Positions 8,268 to 18,166 of a DNA stretch of 64,000 nucleotides are shown here, in pieces. Position 1 is the first letter of the stretch, and each line of letters opens with the position of its first letter. The notes below the pieces were generated by a model. The model made no database searches. It was not told the origin of the DNA and saw only the letters and a list, made by a program, of their open reading frames with translations. The stretch comes from CAYNWT01 sp964450955 (GTDB taxonomy: Bacteria > Planctomycetota > Planctomycetia > Planctomycetales > Planctomycetaceae): positions 62,001-126,000 of the forward strand of contig CAYVFI010000009.1 of NCBI GenBank assembly GCA_964450955.1, written 5' to 3'. The position numbers were made by a program, and so were the translations under genes.

Positions 8268-11252
8268 ATGTTGAATGTCGCTAAACGAATCTGCTTCGTC
8301 TGTGCAGCTTTGTTGTTGTGTCTGTCGATGGTCACGAATGCGGATGAGCCAATCCGCAGTCGGTTCACCGTGCCGGCGAACGCGCCGCTGACCAGCACTG
8401 GCTTGAAGGTCGTGATGGGGCAACCGCTGACGGTTTGGGCAAAGGGAACCTACGAAGTCCGCCCGGCAAACAAAGATCGCGATGCGATTCAGGTTAGACC
8501 GCGTGGCACGTTTCATTTCGAATCAAGCGTCGTGGGAAAACCTTTTCCGTTGCCAGCAGCCGGAACCGGTCCAGCTGCCTGCTACTGCCTGATCGGTCGA
8601 ATTGGTGAGAACGGAACACCATTTTACGTCGGTGAAAAACACAGCGTCGTCGCACAGTCCACCGGCGAACTGTTTCTGGGGATCAACGATTTCAATCTGA
8701 AAGATAACCGGGGCGAACTGAACGTAGTCGTCGATGTTGGCGACAAGGTTCATACGTCGGCGATTCGTCAGCGAGTCGCGTTTGACGGTCCATCCGGACG
8801 ACCCGCCCGCGGCGCGAGGGTCGTTGTGTTCTATGTAGATGGCCTGCGACCAGACATTGTTCGTGAGATGTCCGCGATGGGGCACCTGCCGAACATCACG
8901 CGAATTTTTCTGGACGGCGGTAGCCAACTGGAGAATTCATTCACCACATTCCCGGCAAATACGATTACCGCCAACGGTAGTCTGTGGACTGGCATGTTTA
9001 GCGATCGGCATGGCATTAAGTCGCAGGTCGGTTTCAATCGACGCACTAAGACAAGTGAAAACTATCTGGGCAAGTTTGGTCCGGTTCTCAACGACATGCT
9101 GTTGCAACCAAAGGGGCTGGACCGAGTTCTTCTGAATGCTCGATCGAAGTTTGCTGACATCACCAAAGGCGATGGCGCCGGTGAAGCACTACGACGTCGC
9201 AAGACCAGCGAAACCCCGACACTTAGCACTCGACTGGTGTCGGCGGGCAAGACATTTTCGTCCGGAGTCATGCCGTTGATGTCGGACATTTCGCCGTCGT
9301 TGTGGACTCGATATCTGGCGGATGAAGTTCCGTACTTCGGCACCCACCTGGCAGACCGCTATGTCGACGAAGCCAACACAAGCTACGCGATCGAGAATCT
9401 GTTTGAGAATCTCACGGACGTGATGGTTGTGTGGTTGCCTGAAAATGATACGACCAGTCACCACGAATTTCGCGGCCAATTCGGGATGGCTCGACGAACC
9501 CTGTCTGAAGCCGATGCGGCTATCGGCAAGATGTCAGACCGTCTGCAGCAAAAAGGCGTTCTTGAACGCACTTACATGGTGTTGGTCAGCGACCATGGGC
9601 ATCTCGGTGGACGCACCGAACATCTGGAACGCTTCGATATTGTTAACGAGTTCTTTCACGCTCCAGCCGACATCGATGGGAACAACCAACGCGTGGGCGG
9701 AGGTCTTGGTGTGACCGTAAGGCAGGACCGATACGTGAACCGAACCGAAGGCGATGGTCGCGACGATTTCGTATTCGTGGATGCGGTCGCTGATGGCGTC
9801 GCCAGAATCTCATTGCCGAAAACCAGTTACGGTAGTGGCGACTGGTCCGGCGTAAACGATATTCAGACGCTGTTCCGCTACCCGGTTCGTGGGCTGGCCA
9901 AACCCATTAACCTGTTCAACGCGCTGAATGCGATTCGTGTCGACACCGCAACAGCACAGGACGTCGCTCCGGTGGATTTGATACTCGCCCGGATCGATTC
10001 TAATCGAGTACTGATCAGCGGCAACGGTCGCGGTTACGGAGTCATCGAACAGTCAGTCGGCGAAAACGGGCAACGGCAGTACCGCTATTCTGTTGTCGCA
10101 CGCCTGCGGCCTCAGGGGCGTCAGCAGATTGTCTGGGATGTCGTCAAGGAACCGGCTGTGGACCCCTTACGGCTGGCTGGTCGAGTTGACTGTTGTTTGT
10201 TTGATGTTTGGCACGATGAAGAAACGTGGCTTCGGATCACGATGGGGACCCTGTACCCCGACAGCGTCGTCGCCATGGCGCGGCATATGTTGTGGAAGCC
10301 TGAACTTGCCGGTCGCGCACAGGAATATGGAGTCGACCTTGTCGTCACGGCTCAGGCGGGCTGGCTGTTCAATACTCGCAACGAACCAGGTTCGGCTCAC
10401 GGTCATCCGTTTCAGGAAACGATGAACAACACCTTCTTCGTCTCGGGTCCGGGTATTCGCAAAGGAGCCATCGTGGCTCAGCCAGTGCGGTCTATTGATC
10501 TAACGCCCACGATTTTGGACATGGTTGGAGTGAACACGGCGGGGCTGGGCTTCGACGGAAAACCGGTTCGAGCGATCTACCAGTCCGCACGTACGGAACC
10601 GCACGTTACGCAAATGCCGCTGTACTGGCAGGACATCGATCTGGGGGCCTGGGCACCAATTGCCTGGGATCCTCGCCAGGAATATCCCGGACAGCCAAAG
10701 TCGGTCAACCAGCCGATGAACTTCTGGGACCTAAGCAACCTGACCTACAACGCTGCCAGTATTCGCGAAGTAAGCGTGAACCGCGTGTTCGACGACACCA
10801 GTCGGTTTATCATGACGCGTGTCCTGCAACAGCGATCTCAGGAAGATCGTCCACTACAGGAACTTTACCGGCAACAACGCCAGCGGCTAAATGACGGACC
10901 ACTGGACGTCCCCCAGCTTCAACTGAATAAAATTGCGTTAGGTGACTACAGCTGGCGATCAGCAGGGAACTTAAGCAGAGCCAAAAATGTTGCCAAGTGG
11001 GCATGGAAGAAGACGCGCAGCTTTGACAAGGCCGTCTCGGCACCCTTCGGCGGGACTTCGTACCTGGGGACGAACCTGGTCACAAAGACCATTGACGCCG
11101 CCGACTACAGCGCGAATGAGCTCCGCCGCATCGGTAGTCGCGAAGCCGTCAAATTCGCCGACCGCTGGATCCTCTCCGGCGTGGAAGACACTGTCGACCG
11201 AGTGATTAACAGTGGTCAGGCAGAACCTGCAACCCGCCGCGTCAAGAATTGA
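8268..11252 (+). CDS. Secreted type I phosphodiesterase / nucleotide pyrophosphatase-like protein
   Basis: 994 residues with a signal peptide (hydrophobic core about 8-22, cleavage near TNADE). From about 180 to 760 it has the alkaline phosphatase superfamily metal core: FYVDGLRPD (first metal Asp), TFPANTITANGSLWTG with the likely Thr nucleophile, PENDTTSHH, SDHGHLGG and GSAHGHPF (metal ligands). That pattern fits the NPP/phosphodiesterase branch rather than formylglycine sulfatases, since no CxPxR motif is present. The N-terminal about 170 residues and the C-terminal about 230 residues match nothing I recognise; the latter is polar and basic. Likely acts in the periplasm on a phosphodiester; substrate unknown. 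Confidence 0.85.
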   Translation: MLNVAKRICFVCAALLLCLSMVTNADEPIRSRFTVPANAPLTSTGLKVVMGQPLTVWAKGTYEVRPANKDRDAIQVRPRGTFHFESSVVGKPFPLPAAGTGPAACYCLIGRIGENGTPFYVGEKHSVVAQSTGELFLGINDFNLKDNRGELNVVVDVGDKVHTSAIRQRVAFDGPSGRPARGARVVVFYVDGLRPDIVREMSAMGHLPNITRIFLDGGSQLENSFTTFPANTITANGSLWTGMFSDRHGIKSQVGFNRRTKTSENYLGKFGPVLNDMLLQPKGLDRVLLNARSKFADITKGDGAGEALRRRKTSETPTLSTRLVSAGKTFSSGVMPLMSDISPSLWTRYLADEVPYFGTHLADRYVDEANTSYAIENLFENLTDVMVVWLPENDTTSHHEFRGQFGMARRTLSEADAAIGKMSDRLQQKGVLERTYMVLVSDHGHLGGRTEHLERFDIVNEFFHAPADIDGNNQRVGGGLGVTVRQDRYVNRTEGDGRDDFVFVDAVADGVARISLPKTSYGSGDWSGVNDIQTLFRYPVRGLAKPINLFNALNAIRVDTATAQDVAPVDLILARIDSNRVLISGNGRGYGVIEQSVGENGQRQYRYSVVARLRPQGRQQIVWDVVKEPAVDPLRLAGRVDCCLFDVWHDEETWLRITMGTLYPDSVVAMARHMLWKPELAGRAQEYGVDLVVTAQAGWLFNTRNEPGSAHGHPFQETMNNTFFVSGPGIRKGAIVAQPVRSIDLTPTILDMVGVNTAGLGFDGKPVRAIYQSARTEPHVTQMPLYWQDIDLGAWAPIAWDPRQEYPGQPKSVNQPMNFWDLSNLTYNAASIREVSVNRVFDDTSRFIMTRVLQQRSQEDRPLQELYRQQRQRLNDGPLDVPQLQLNKIALGDYSWRSAGNLSRAKNVAKWAWKKTRSFDKAVSAPFGGTSYLGTNLVTKTIDAADYSANELRRIGSREAVKFADRWILSGVEDTVDRVINSGQAEPATRRVKN

Positions 11253-11362
11253 GTGTCGGCGAATTTCGATCGGAGGCAGTACTGCGCAAAAGCGTCCTGC
11301 CATAATCGGGACGTTCGCCAGACAACCAGACAAGAATAGCCGAACGCGTTTCCGGCGGTGGC

Positions 11363-12889
11363 TCATCCAAACATGCGGCTGACTTTCAGCCAGACGCCGA
11401 AGCCTTTTTTCAGGAACGGAGTGAGGGTTGTAAATTTCCATTCGATCGCCACATTGCGGATGATCTCCGCTCGGGTTGGGTAGGCGTGGATGGATTCCTG
11501 GATGTGTCGCAGCTTCATGCCCTGTGTGATGGCGAGGCTCATTTCGGCGATCATCTCACCAGCGTTTTCGCAGACGATGGTTGCCGCGATGATTTTGTCG
11601 GTTCCCTTTTTGCAGTGGATCCGACAGAAGCCTCGATGTGCGCTTTCGGTTTGAGCGCGGTCGTTGTCGTGGATGGGGAGTTCGTAGATATCGATATTCG
11701 CGGCGTCTTTTGCGAGTTCGGAATACGGTGGGCCGGCGTGGGCGACTTCGGGATCGGTGTAGGTCACCCAACTCATGATGCGGTCCTTCGCGTTCATGCG
11801 ATACGGCCATGGCATCAACGCGTTTAAGGTTGCGTATTCGGCCTGAGCGTACGCGGCGTGGGTGAACTGGAACGGCGAACACACATCGCCGGCGGCGTAG
11901 ATGCGTTTGTTGGACGTCTGATGCAGATGGTTTACCTTGACGCCCCGTTTGTCATACTCGACCCCCGCTTCTTCGAGACCAAGGTTTTCAATGTTGGGGC
12001 GGCGTCCCGTCGCAGCGAGAACCTGGTCGAACAGTTCGATGGTTTCCCTGCCGTCACATTCGATTGTGCACGCCAGACCTTCGGCAGTCTTTTCGACTTT
12101 CAGTAAGTTGGTTTTGAACCGCAGATCCAAACCTTCCTCTTCGAAGACTTCGCGGACAATTTTCCCGGCTTCCGGATCGTCCTTGTCGACCAGCGCGTTA
12201 TCACGGATCAACATAGTGACCTGGGAACCCAGTCTCTGCATGGTTTGAGCCAACTCGCTGCCAATGGGGCCGCCGCCAAGAACCATGAATTTCTTTGGGA
12301 GTTCTGTTTGTTCGAAGAATGTCTCGCTGGTCAGGCAGTTTTCGACGAGGCCCGGAATGGGTGGCACAAACGCCCGTCCGCCAGTGCAGATCATCGCGCG
12401 GCGGAAGCGGACTTCTTTGCCGTCCAGATCCAGTGTGTTGGGGCCGGTGAACTTCGCGGTTCCGAACAAAACATCGACTCCGATGCCTTTCATCCGTTCG
12501 GCTCCATCGTGATGAGCCATGTCTGCTCGCACTTTTCGCATTCGCTGCATCACTGCCGGGAAGTCGACTTCGACGCTGCCAACCTTCACACCGAACTGCT
12601 GTGCATTTCGTGCCAGGTGAGCGATGTGGGCGGACTTGATGAGGGTCTTGGAGGGAACACACCCGGTGACAAGGCAGTCACCGCCCATCAGATGTTTCTC
12701 GATAATCGCAGACCGTCCGCCCAGCATGGCGGCACCGCCCGACGACACCAGCCCGGCGGTTCCCGCACCGATGGCGACCATGTCGTAAACCTGAGACGAC
12801 GGTGCAGCACCCCAGTCGGCCGGGTGAACGTTGTCACGCAGTTTCTCGTTGTGCGTGTCCTGCGGGTGAAGAACGTGATTTCCTGACAT
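11363..12889 (-). CDS. FAD-dependent pyridine nucleotide-disulfide oxidoreductase (mercuric reductase-like)
   Basis: 508 residues. The FAD loop GAGTAGLVSSGGA is near 41-53, the redox-active pair C72/C77 in GGDCLVTGCVPSK, the NAD(P)H loop GGGPIGSELAQ near 207, the second FAD motif YAAGDVC, and a C-terminal dimerisation domain. The family includes dihydrolipoamide dehydrogenase and MerA; there is no N-terminal HMA domain. The C-terminus lacks the MerA Cys-Cys pair and ends with a hydrophobic-basic tail, so mercury reduction is not supported. The normal substrate is unknown. A 21-bp palindrome lies 62 bp upstream of the start. Confidence 0.87.
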   Translation of the reverse strand: MSGNHVLHPQDTHNEKLRDNVHPADWGAAPSSQVYDMVAIGAGTAGLVSSGGAAMLGGRSAIIEKHLMGGDCLVTGCVPSKTLIKSAHIAHLARNAQQFGVKVGSVEVDFPAVMQRMRKVRADMAHHDGAERMKGIGVDVLFGTAKFTGPNTLDLDGKEVRFRRAMICTGGRAFVPPIPGLVENCLTSETFFEQTELPKKFMVLGGGPIGSELAQTMQRLGSQVTMLIRDNALVDKDDPEAGKIVREVFEEEGLDLRFKTNLLKVEKTAEGLACTIECDGRETIELFDQVLAATGRRPNIENLGLEEAGVEYDKRGVKVNHLHQTSNKRIYAAGDVCSPFQFTHAAYAQAEYATLNALMPWPYRMNAKDRIMSWVTYTDPEVAHAGPPYSELAKDAANIDIYELPIHDNDRAQTESAHRGFCRIHCKKGTDKIIAATIVCENAGEMIAEMSLAITQGMKLRHIQESIHAYPTRAEIIRNVAIEWKFTTLTPFLKKGFGVWLKVSRMFG

Positions 12890-12950
12890 GTGTCGCCTTC
12901 AAGCGTGTTGGCAAGTGGGAGGGAGGGGGGATCGTCGAAGCGGAGTTCTT

Positions 12951-12971
12951 ATGTAGCGATTGTTGCTACAT
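12951..12971 (-). promoter_or_regulatory. Candidate operator palindrome upstream of the disulfide oxidoreductase gene
   Basis: Perfect 7-bp arms ATGTAGC/GCTACAT are separated by 7 bases. The site sits 62-82 bp upstream of the oxidoreductase start, where a repressor site is expected. TGTA/TACA half-sites resemble those of BlaI/CopY-type repressors, but no such regulator gene is in the window, so this assignment is inference. Confidence 0.4.
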
Positions 12972-13244
12972 CTTGTCGCGTCGCCAGAGGATTTGCTGGC
13001 ACGAACCAGGTGGCGGGTGGCCAGGTCTGGTCTTCGCTGTTCGAGAAAAATCAGCACAGCAAGCAGTCACTTCCGCAATCGCGCTGCTGTTGGTGAAAAC
13101 CTGATCTGCCAGGGTCGTGGACCGTTACCAAAAGTTTCCGAGTGGCCGGTTGATCGCGTTGTATTTGCAAGACGAAACACTTCGGGCCGTCGGCTGAGAT
13201 GATGTGGACGCAGTACCTGCTGATACGCCGCGACTGAAGACTTC
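12972..13244. other. Intergenic region between 12889 and 13245, remainder
   Basis: The 355-bp gap upstream of the oxidoreductase gene holds the palindrome at 12951-12971; in the rest I see no coding frame, RNA gene or repeat. Confidence 0.4.
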
Positions 13245-13697
13245 TTAGTTCGCTGTTTCGGCGTCGGTCGATGGTGACTTGCCGCTGACTGCCGGGCCGG
13301 CGATCGTTCCAAGAAGCCCCCCGTAAACCGCGTGCGCCATGAAAGCTGCCATCACGGCTTTTGGGCCTTCCCCACTTGCAGACAGGAACATGCCCTTACC
13401 CATCATTGGCATCATGATTGTCATCGCCACCAGCCAAAATCCAATGCCCGTTAACAGTCCCTTCACGAACGGCGGACCGGGTAGCACTTTTGATAGAACA
13501 AACGCCAGCAGCAGCGGAATGACAACCGCTCCCAAAACGTAATGCATACCCATGCCGACCCACCACGGGCCGCCGACCTGGCCAGCAAGTTCCGCCGCGA
13601 TGTCTTTGGGAGCACCAACCAATTTGGGTCGTACAAAATACATCATGAACGTCATGACTGAGGTGCCGGCAAATCCGCCCAGGAACAGTCGTTGCAT
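13245..13697 (-). CDS. Small polytopic membrane protein (DUF6789-like)
   Basis: 150 residues with four hydrophobic helices (about 5-22, 45-68, 77-97 and 110-130), conserved-looking short loops, and a polar tail. It resembles a family of small uncharacterised membrane proteins (DUF6789-like) with a GGFAGTSVMTFMM opening and methionine-rich helices. Function unknown. It stands alone between genes on the same strand. Confidence 0.6.
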   Translation of the reverse strand: MQRLFLGGFAGTSVMTFMMYFVRPKLVGAPKDIAAELAGQVGGPWWVGMGMHYVLGAVVIPLLLAFVLSKVLPGPPFVKGLLTGIGFWLVAMTIMMPMMGKGMFLSASGEGPKAVMAAFMAHAVYGGLLGTIAGPAVSGKSPSTDAETAN

Positions 13698-13926
13698 CGT
13701 TTTTATCCGCCGTTAGTTGACTACGTGCTGGAGCGATGGAAGCTTCGCCGGGGACAGATCTCTGGCAGCCCTGATCTGGTCTGCAGCTGAACCCAACCCA
13801 GTCACAATGAAGAACCGACGCGTCGTGGCGCGATTCCTTACATGTTTCTCCGGAACGCCAATCCGCCGTGGCACCGCTGGTCAGTTTCGTATTCGGAGCG
13901 CGGGTCGTTACGCCGGGGCGGCTTGC

Positions 13927-15111
13927 TTACTGCTTGTCCGCTGCACATGTGCGGCAGATTGCGGCCGCGATTCGTGGAGCCACCGAACGGTCCAGTGCGT
14001 CTGGCAAGATCCGATCTGCAGTCGGGTTCTCAACGCAGGCGGCCAACGCATGGGCAGCCGCAATTTTCATTTCGTCCGTAATTCGTGGCACCCCGGCGTC
14101 CAATGCTCCTCGGAAAATTCCGGGGAAGGCCAGCACGTTGTTGACCTGATTAGGGAAGTCACTGCGCCCGGTTCCGACGATCGCGGCACCGCCCAAACGT
14201 GCCTCGTCCGGCATGATTTCCGGAGTCGGATTGGCCATCGCCAAAATGACGCTGTCGTCGTTCATGGTGCGAATGTCATCGGCCGACAGCAGGTCACCCT
14301 TGCTCACACCAATAAAGACGTCCGCGCCGCGAATGGCATCCTGAAGAGATCCTGTTGCGTTGTCGCGGTTTGTATAGGTAAGTAGCTCCTGCTTGTAGTC
14401 GGCCAAGCCCTCACGCTCACGATGGATGATGCCTTTACTGTCGCAGACAAGCACATCCTGAACCGGCACGCAGACTTCCGGAGACTGCCCAACGCAGCGC
14501 AGCAGTCTGGCGATCGCTGTACCAGCGGCCCCTGCCCCGTTAATGACAACCCGCAAGCCAGAGATCTCTCGACCCAGAACCTTTGCTGCATTGATGAGTG
14601 CCGAGAGCAGAACAATCGCTGTTCCATGCTGATCGTCGTGGAACACAGGGATGCCCAGGTCCTGCAGTTGTTGTTCGACCGCAAAACATCGCGGGGCCGA
14701 AATGTCTTCCAGGTTAATCCCGCCAAATACCGGAGCAATCCGGCGCACTGTCTCAACAATTTCGGCCACGTCCTGAGTATCCAGGCATAGCGGCCACGCG
14801 TCGATATTCCCGAATTCCCTAAACAGTAAAGCTTTGCCTTCCATCACGGGAATGGCAGCCAACGGGCCAATGTTTCCGAGTCCAAGAACCGCAGAACCAT
14901 CGGTGACGACGGCGACTGTGTTGCGTTTAATCGTAAGGTCGAAAACACGCGCGGGGTTCTCCGCGATGACCTCGCACGGTCGGGCCACGCCCGGCGTGTA
15001 TGCGATAGACAGGTCGTCCCGCGTCAACACAGGAACCTTACTGTGCAGAGCAAGCTTTCCGCGTAGTTGTTCGTGAACGATAAGGCTGCGTTCGAAGAAG
15101 TCTTCGGTCAT
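13927..15111 (-). CDS. NAD(P)-dependent malic enzyme
   Basis: 394 residues, the size of the short bacterial malic enzymes that lack the phosphotransacetylase extension. Visible are the malate-binding TPGVA near 39-43 with the preceding Tyr38, MEGKALLFREF with the catalytic Lys, the metal site segment INLEDISAPRCF, the FHDDQHGTA signature and the dinucleotide loop NGAGAAGTAIARLL. It decarboxylates malate to pyruvate with NAD(P)+ reduction in the cytoplasm. Transcribed away from the ECF sigma gene. Confidence 0.93.
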   Translation of the reverse strand: MTEDFFERSLIVHEQLRGKLALHSKVPVLTRDDLSIAYTPGVARPCEVIAENPARVFDLTIKRNTVAVVTDGSAVLGLGNIGPLAAIPVMEGKALLFREFGNIDAWPLCLDTQDVAEIVETVRRIAPVFGGINLEDISAPRCFAVEQQLQDLGIPVFHDDQHGTAIVLLSALINAAKVLGREISGLRVVINGAGAAGTAIARLLRCVGQSPEVCVPVQDVLVCDSKGIIHREREGLADYKQELLTYTNRDNATGSLQDAIRGADVFIGVSKGDLLSADDIRTMNDDSVILAMANPTPEIMPDEARLGGAAIVGTGRSDFPNQVNNVLAFPGIFRGALDAGVPRITDEMKIAAAHALAACVENPTADRILPDALDRSVAPRIAAAICRTCAADKQ

Positions 15112-15381
15112 TGCTTTTCCGGGTCAGGCTTGAGGACTATGTGGCTCGACGGAAAACATCAAAAGACCTTACGAGCTATAAGCGAAACCTAACAGAACCG
15201 GGCTCCACGTTCACAACGTGTAAACTAGATTACAAATGCATTGTGCAAAACTAAGTCAGTAGCTGAAAACTCATGCGCCCGCCGCGTCCCGGAGCCCGGC
15301 AGCGGCGAGAACTTTCCTATTCTGCGACCTGTTCCAGACGGGCCACCAACCCACCGCGCGGGAAGAGGATGCTGACAAGAA
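15112..15381. promoter_or_regulatory. Divergent promoter region, malic enzyme / ECF sigma factor
   Basis: 270 bp between two start codons. It contains an imperfect palindrome at 15209-15225 (GTTCACA-ACG-TGTAAAC, one mismatch) in an AT-richer stretch, a plausible regulator site. No -35/-10 pair could be assigned with confidence. Confidence 0.35.
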
Positions 15382-15999
15382 ATGACCAACCTTGCCGCTC
15401 AGAGTACGAGTCCTGTCCCCGCTGATGAAGAAGCACCGTCGGTCCTGGAACCGTCGGCCTGGGTGGACCGATACAGCGACTACCTGTTTCGCTACGCCTA
15501 CTCTCGACTAAGAGACGCCAACATGGCTGAAGAAGTCGTACAAGAGACCTTCCTGGCCGGTGTAAGATACTCCGAACAGTACTCCGGGTACGGTACCGAA
15601 CGCTCATGGTTGCTGGGCATTCTGAAGCGGAAAATTATTGATAGCGTTCGCACGCGCGACAAGCACGCTGTCTCTGCGCCTTACGAAGATGAAGTCGATT
15701 TGACCGGTCGACTGTTTGATACCACAGGCAACTGGACGCCAAGTGCGATGCGGTGGATTCCGTCGCCCGGTCAAAGAATTGAATATTCCGAGTTGTGGGA
15801 TGTTGTCAGAGGCTGCCTGAAAACTCTGCCGCGTGGCCAGGCCGATGTTTTCATGTTAAGCGTGATCGAGGAAATGGAAGCGGCGGACATCTGCTCCCAG
15901 TTGGAGATTTCGTCGTCCAATTACTGGGTTCGAATGCACCGTGCTCGGCTTGGGTTGGCTGCCTGTGTCGGTGAAAAATGGGCGACGGACGAATCATGA
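15382..15999 (+). CDS. ECF-type RNA polymerase sigma factor
   Basis: 205 residues. Region 2 is recognisable around residues 25-90 (WVDRYSDYLFRYAYSRLRD, then EEVVQETFLAG and GTERSWLLGILKRKIID), and region 4 around 135-190 (CLKTLPRGQADVFMLSVIEEMEAADIC, then a helix-turn-helix). The spacing segment with a P..W motif and the phrase LHRAR-like MHRARLGL resemble the TIGR02943 group of ECF factors. It should direct RNA polymerase to a small regulon. Its stop overlaps the start of the kinase gene (ATGA), so the two are translationally coupled; no conventional anti-sigma gene is present. Confidence 0.9.
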   Translation: MTNLAAQSTSPVPADEEAPSVLEPSAWVDRYSDYLFRYAYSRLRDANMAEEVVQETFLAGVRYSEQYSGYGTERSWLLGILKRKIIDSVRTRDKHAVSAPYEDEVDLTGRLFDTTGNWTPSAMRWIPSPGQRIEYSELWDVVRGCLKTLPRGQADVFMLSVIEEMEAADICSQLEISSSNYWVRMHRARLGLAACVGEKWATDES

Positions 16000-18062
16000 A
16001 CGACTCCAGGAAGGCCAGTGAACTAGTCTCAAGATCGCTCCGCTGTGAATTAAGCGAGACTGAATCCGAACAACTTGCTGAAGCTTTGAAGCAGGACAAA
16101 AAAACGCGGGGCTTTGCTGAACTATCCAGCCTGATTCAAGGCTCTGTAGCAGCAGCGGCAAAATCGATCGTTAGCGGAACCGATGGCGACGCGCCCGATC
16201 TTCCCAGCGATGCAAAGCAGCGCATGCGCGATTCTGTGGAGGCTGCTTCTTTGGAGAAACTACGACTGTCTCAGTCTGGTATTCTGCGAAGTAGTCGACC
16301 AATCGCGGCACCCGGCACAGTCAGAGAACCCGGGTTGATACGGTCAGTGTCCTCGCGGTTCCAGCTCATCCGGCCGCTGGGTGAAGGTGGTTTAGGAAGC
16401 GTCTGGCTGGTCCGCGATGAGAAAATGAGACGCACCGTCGCGATGAAGCAGCTCACTCAACAGAGGCTCGAATCACCGAAGGCGTGGCAACGGTTCCAAA
16501 GGGAAGCTGAAATCACAGGGATGCTTGAGCATCCCAATATTATTCCCATTTATCAGTTTGGTGACGACAGCAAGTCGGCGGAGCCCTTTTACACAATGCG
16601 GTTTGTTGGCAAGAAGACACTCGCCGACGCAGTCATAGAACATCACGACCTTGCTGCGGCTGGCGAAGCCGACCAACTGGGGCTGCATCGACTGCTGTCC
16701 GTGTTCCTGGATATCTGCCAGGCAATCGCTTACGCCCATTCTCGTGGTGTCGTGCACCGCGACCTGAAACCGGAAAACGTCGCGCTGGACTGCTTTGGTC
16801 AGGTTGTCGTGCTGGACTGGGGACTGGCTAAGCTAATCGAAGAAGGCGAACTTGCCCACAAGCTGTCATCGGACGCTTCACTAACGGATTCTGCAATCAC
16901 AAGAACCATCCACGGTGACATTGTCGGGACTCCGCTTTACATGTCACCCGAACAGGCCCTTGGTGAACTGGACAGGATCAACGAACGCACCGACGTTTAT
17001 GGCCTGGGTGCCATTCTGTTTGCCATCCTGACCGGCGCCGCGCCACACGCGAAGAGTCTGTCAGACGGCACAGACATTCCGGAAGCTGTCAGGTCAATCG
17101 CAGAAAGGGAATCACCTCGAACCCGGGACCAAAACCCTTCGGTCCCCACAGAACTGGACAGCATTTGCGCCAAGGCCATGGCCCGGAAGCAGCATATGCG
17201 GTTCACCTCGGTCCAGCACTTCGCGGAGGCGCTCGAAAAGTGGATGGCTGGCCAGTCGGACAAAAACGTGCTGTACCAGGCGATGCGAGCTGAAGGCCGA
17301 GAACTTAGCAGTCAGGTGAATTCGATTGTCGCGGACCTGGAACGCAACGTTCGGTTTATGTCTCGATTGCCACCCATTTCTCAGCTGATCTATGCAGAAT
17401 CGGATGCGGAGATGTCCATTTGGCGGGAACGCCTGGCGATCATTTTCGAAGGACTCCTGGACGCCAATCCGGACTACCGAACTGTCACTTACAAACGCGT
17501 TGAGCCCGAACATTTCCGAGAGCTTGTTCGGGTCGAACGTCACACCCGTGATAGTTCGCGGATTCGTATCATTCCCAAAAGCCGGCTTGGTGAAGGACCG
17601 CTTAACGGGTTCGTTAATGCTGTCATGCGGCAGAAACCAGGGGATGCCGCCGCGTCGATGGTCGCCGGCAATATGTGTAATCCGTCCGATGAAGACGCCG
17701 TCGATGGATTAGTTGCTGGTGTCCCGGTCTTTGATGATGCCACCGAGGATGCGTTTGGTCTTGTTCTAATTGACTGCAACATCCAACGCATCTCACAGCG
17801 ACTGTTATCGGAACAAACCGACTGTAAAGAAGTGGTCGTTGTGGGGAGCCTTGGTGTCTTGATACGAAAGATCGAGGGGCAGATCGATCACGATGCCGTC
17901 GGCCGCGACTCTTCGTTGCTCGAAGTGTTCCAGGACGCAATCGAACGACTGCAAACTCATTCAGAATACATCGATGAAGGCGATGCCAACATTTATGGAA
18001 CTCGCGTGAAGCTTGGCACCATCGGGGGGAACACGCTGCTGTTCCTGCTGAGACGGAACTAA
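15996..18062 (+). CDS. Cytoplasmic Ser/Thr protein kinase with C-terminal Cache/PAS-like sensor
   Basis: 688 residues from the ATG at 15996, which overlaps the sigma stop by four bases. The first 110 residues are polar and helical and resemble an anti-sigma-like N-terminal region without a zinc motif. The kinase domain follows (about 125-420): glycine loop GEGGLGSVW, K151, HRDLKPEN with D256, DWG in place of DFG (D274), and APE as SPE. Residues 440-688 contain phrases such as VAGVPVFDDATEDAFGLVLIDCN, typical of the membrane-proximal half of dCache-type ligand domains, yet no membrane segment is visible. It probably controls the sigma factor by phosphorylation (inference from coupling). Confidence 0.9.
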   Translation: MNDSRKASELVSRSLRCELSETESEQLAEALKQDKKTRGFAELSSLIQGSVAAAAKSIVSGTDGDAPDLPSDAKQRMRDSVEAASLEKLRLSQSGILRSSRPIAAPGTVREPGLIRSVSSRFQLIRPLGEGGLGSVWLVRDEKMRRTVAMKQLTQQRLESPKAWQRFQREAEITGMLEHPNIIPIYQFGDDSKSAEPFYTMRFVGKKTLADAVIEHHDLAAAGEADQLGLHRLLSVFLDICQAIAYAHSRGVVHRDLKPENVALDCFGQVVVLDWGLAKLIEEGELAHKLSSDASLTDSAITRTIHGDIVGTPLYMSPEQALGELDRINERTDVYGLGAILFAILTGAAPHAKSLSDGTDIPEAVRSIAERESPRTRDQNPSVPTELDSICAKAMARKQHMRFTSVQHFAEALEKWMAGQSDKNVLYQAMRAEGRELSSQVNSIVADLERNVRFMSRLPPISQLIYAESDAEMSIWRERLAIIFEGLLDANPDYRTVTYKRVEPEHFRELVRVERHTRDSSRIRIIPKSRLGEGPLNGFVNAVMRQKPGDAAASMVAGNMCNPSDEDAVDGLVAGVPVFDDATEDAFGLVLIDCNIQRISQRLLSEQTDCKEVVVVGSLGVLIRKIEGQIDHDAVGRDSSLLEVFQDAIERLQTHSEYIDEGDANIYGTRVKLGTIGGNTLLFLLRRN

Positions 18063-18166
18063 AGGTTTGCCCTGCGGCAGGCTTCACAGTCCTGTCGGTA
18101 GCAGTTTGATTCCGAAACGCCGATAACCTTAAGCCATCGCCTCGCCGCGGTTACAACCGCGCCCGG

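Noticed and set aside
11363..12889. Calling the oxidoreductase a true mercuric reductase (merA)
   Set aside because: No HMA domain, no C-terminal vicinal Cys pair and no other mer genes nearby.
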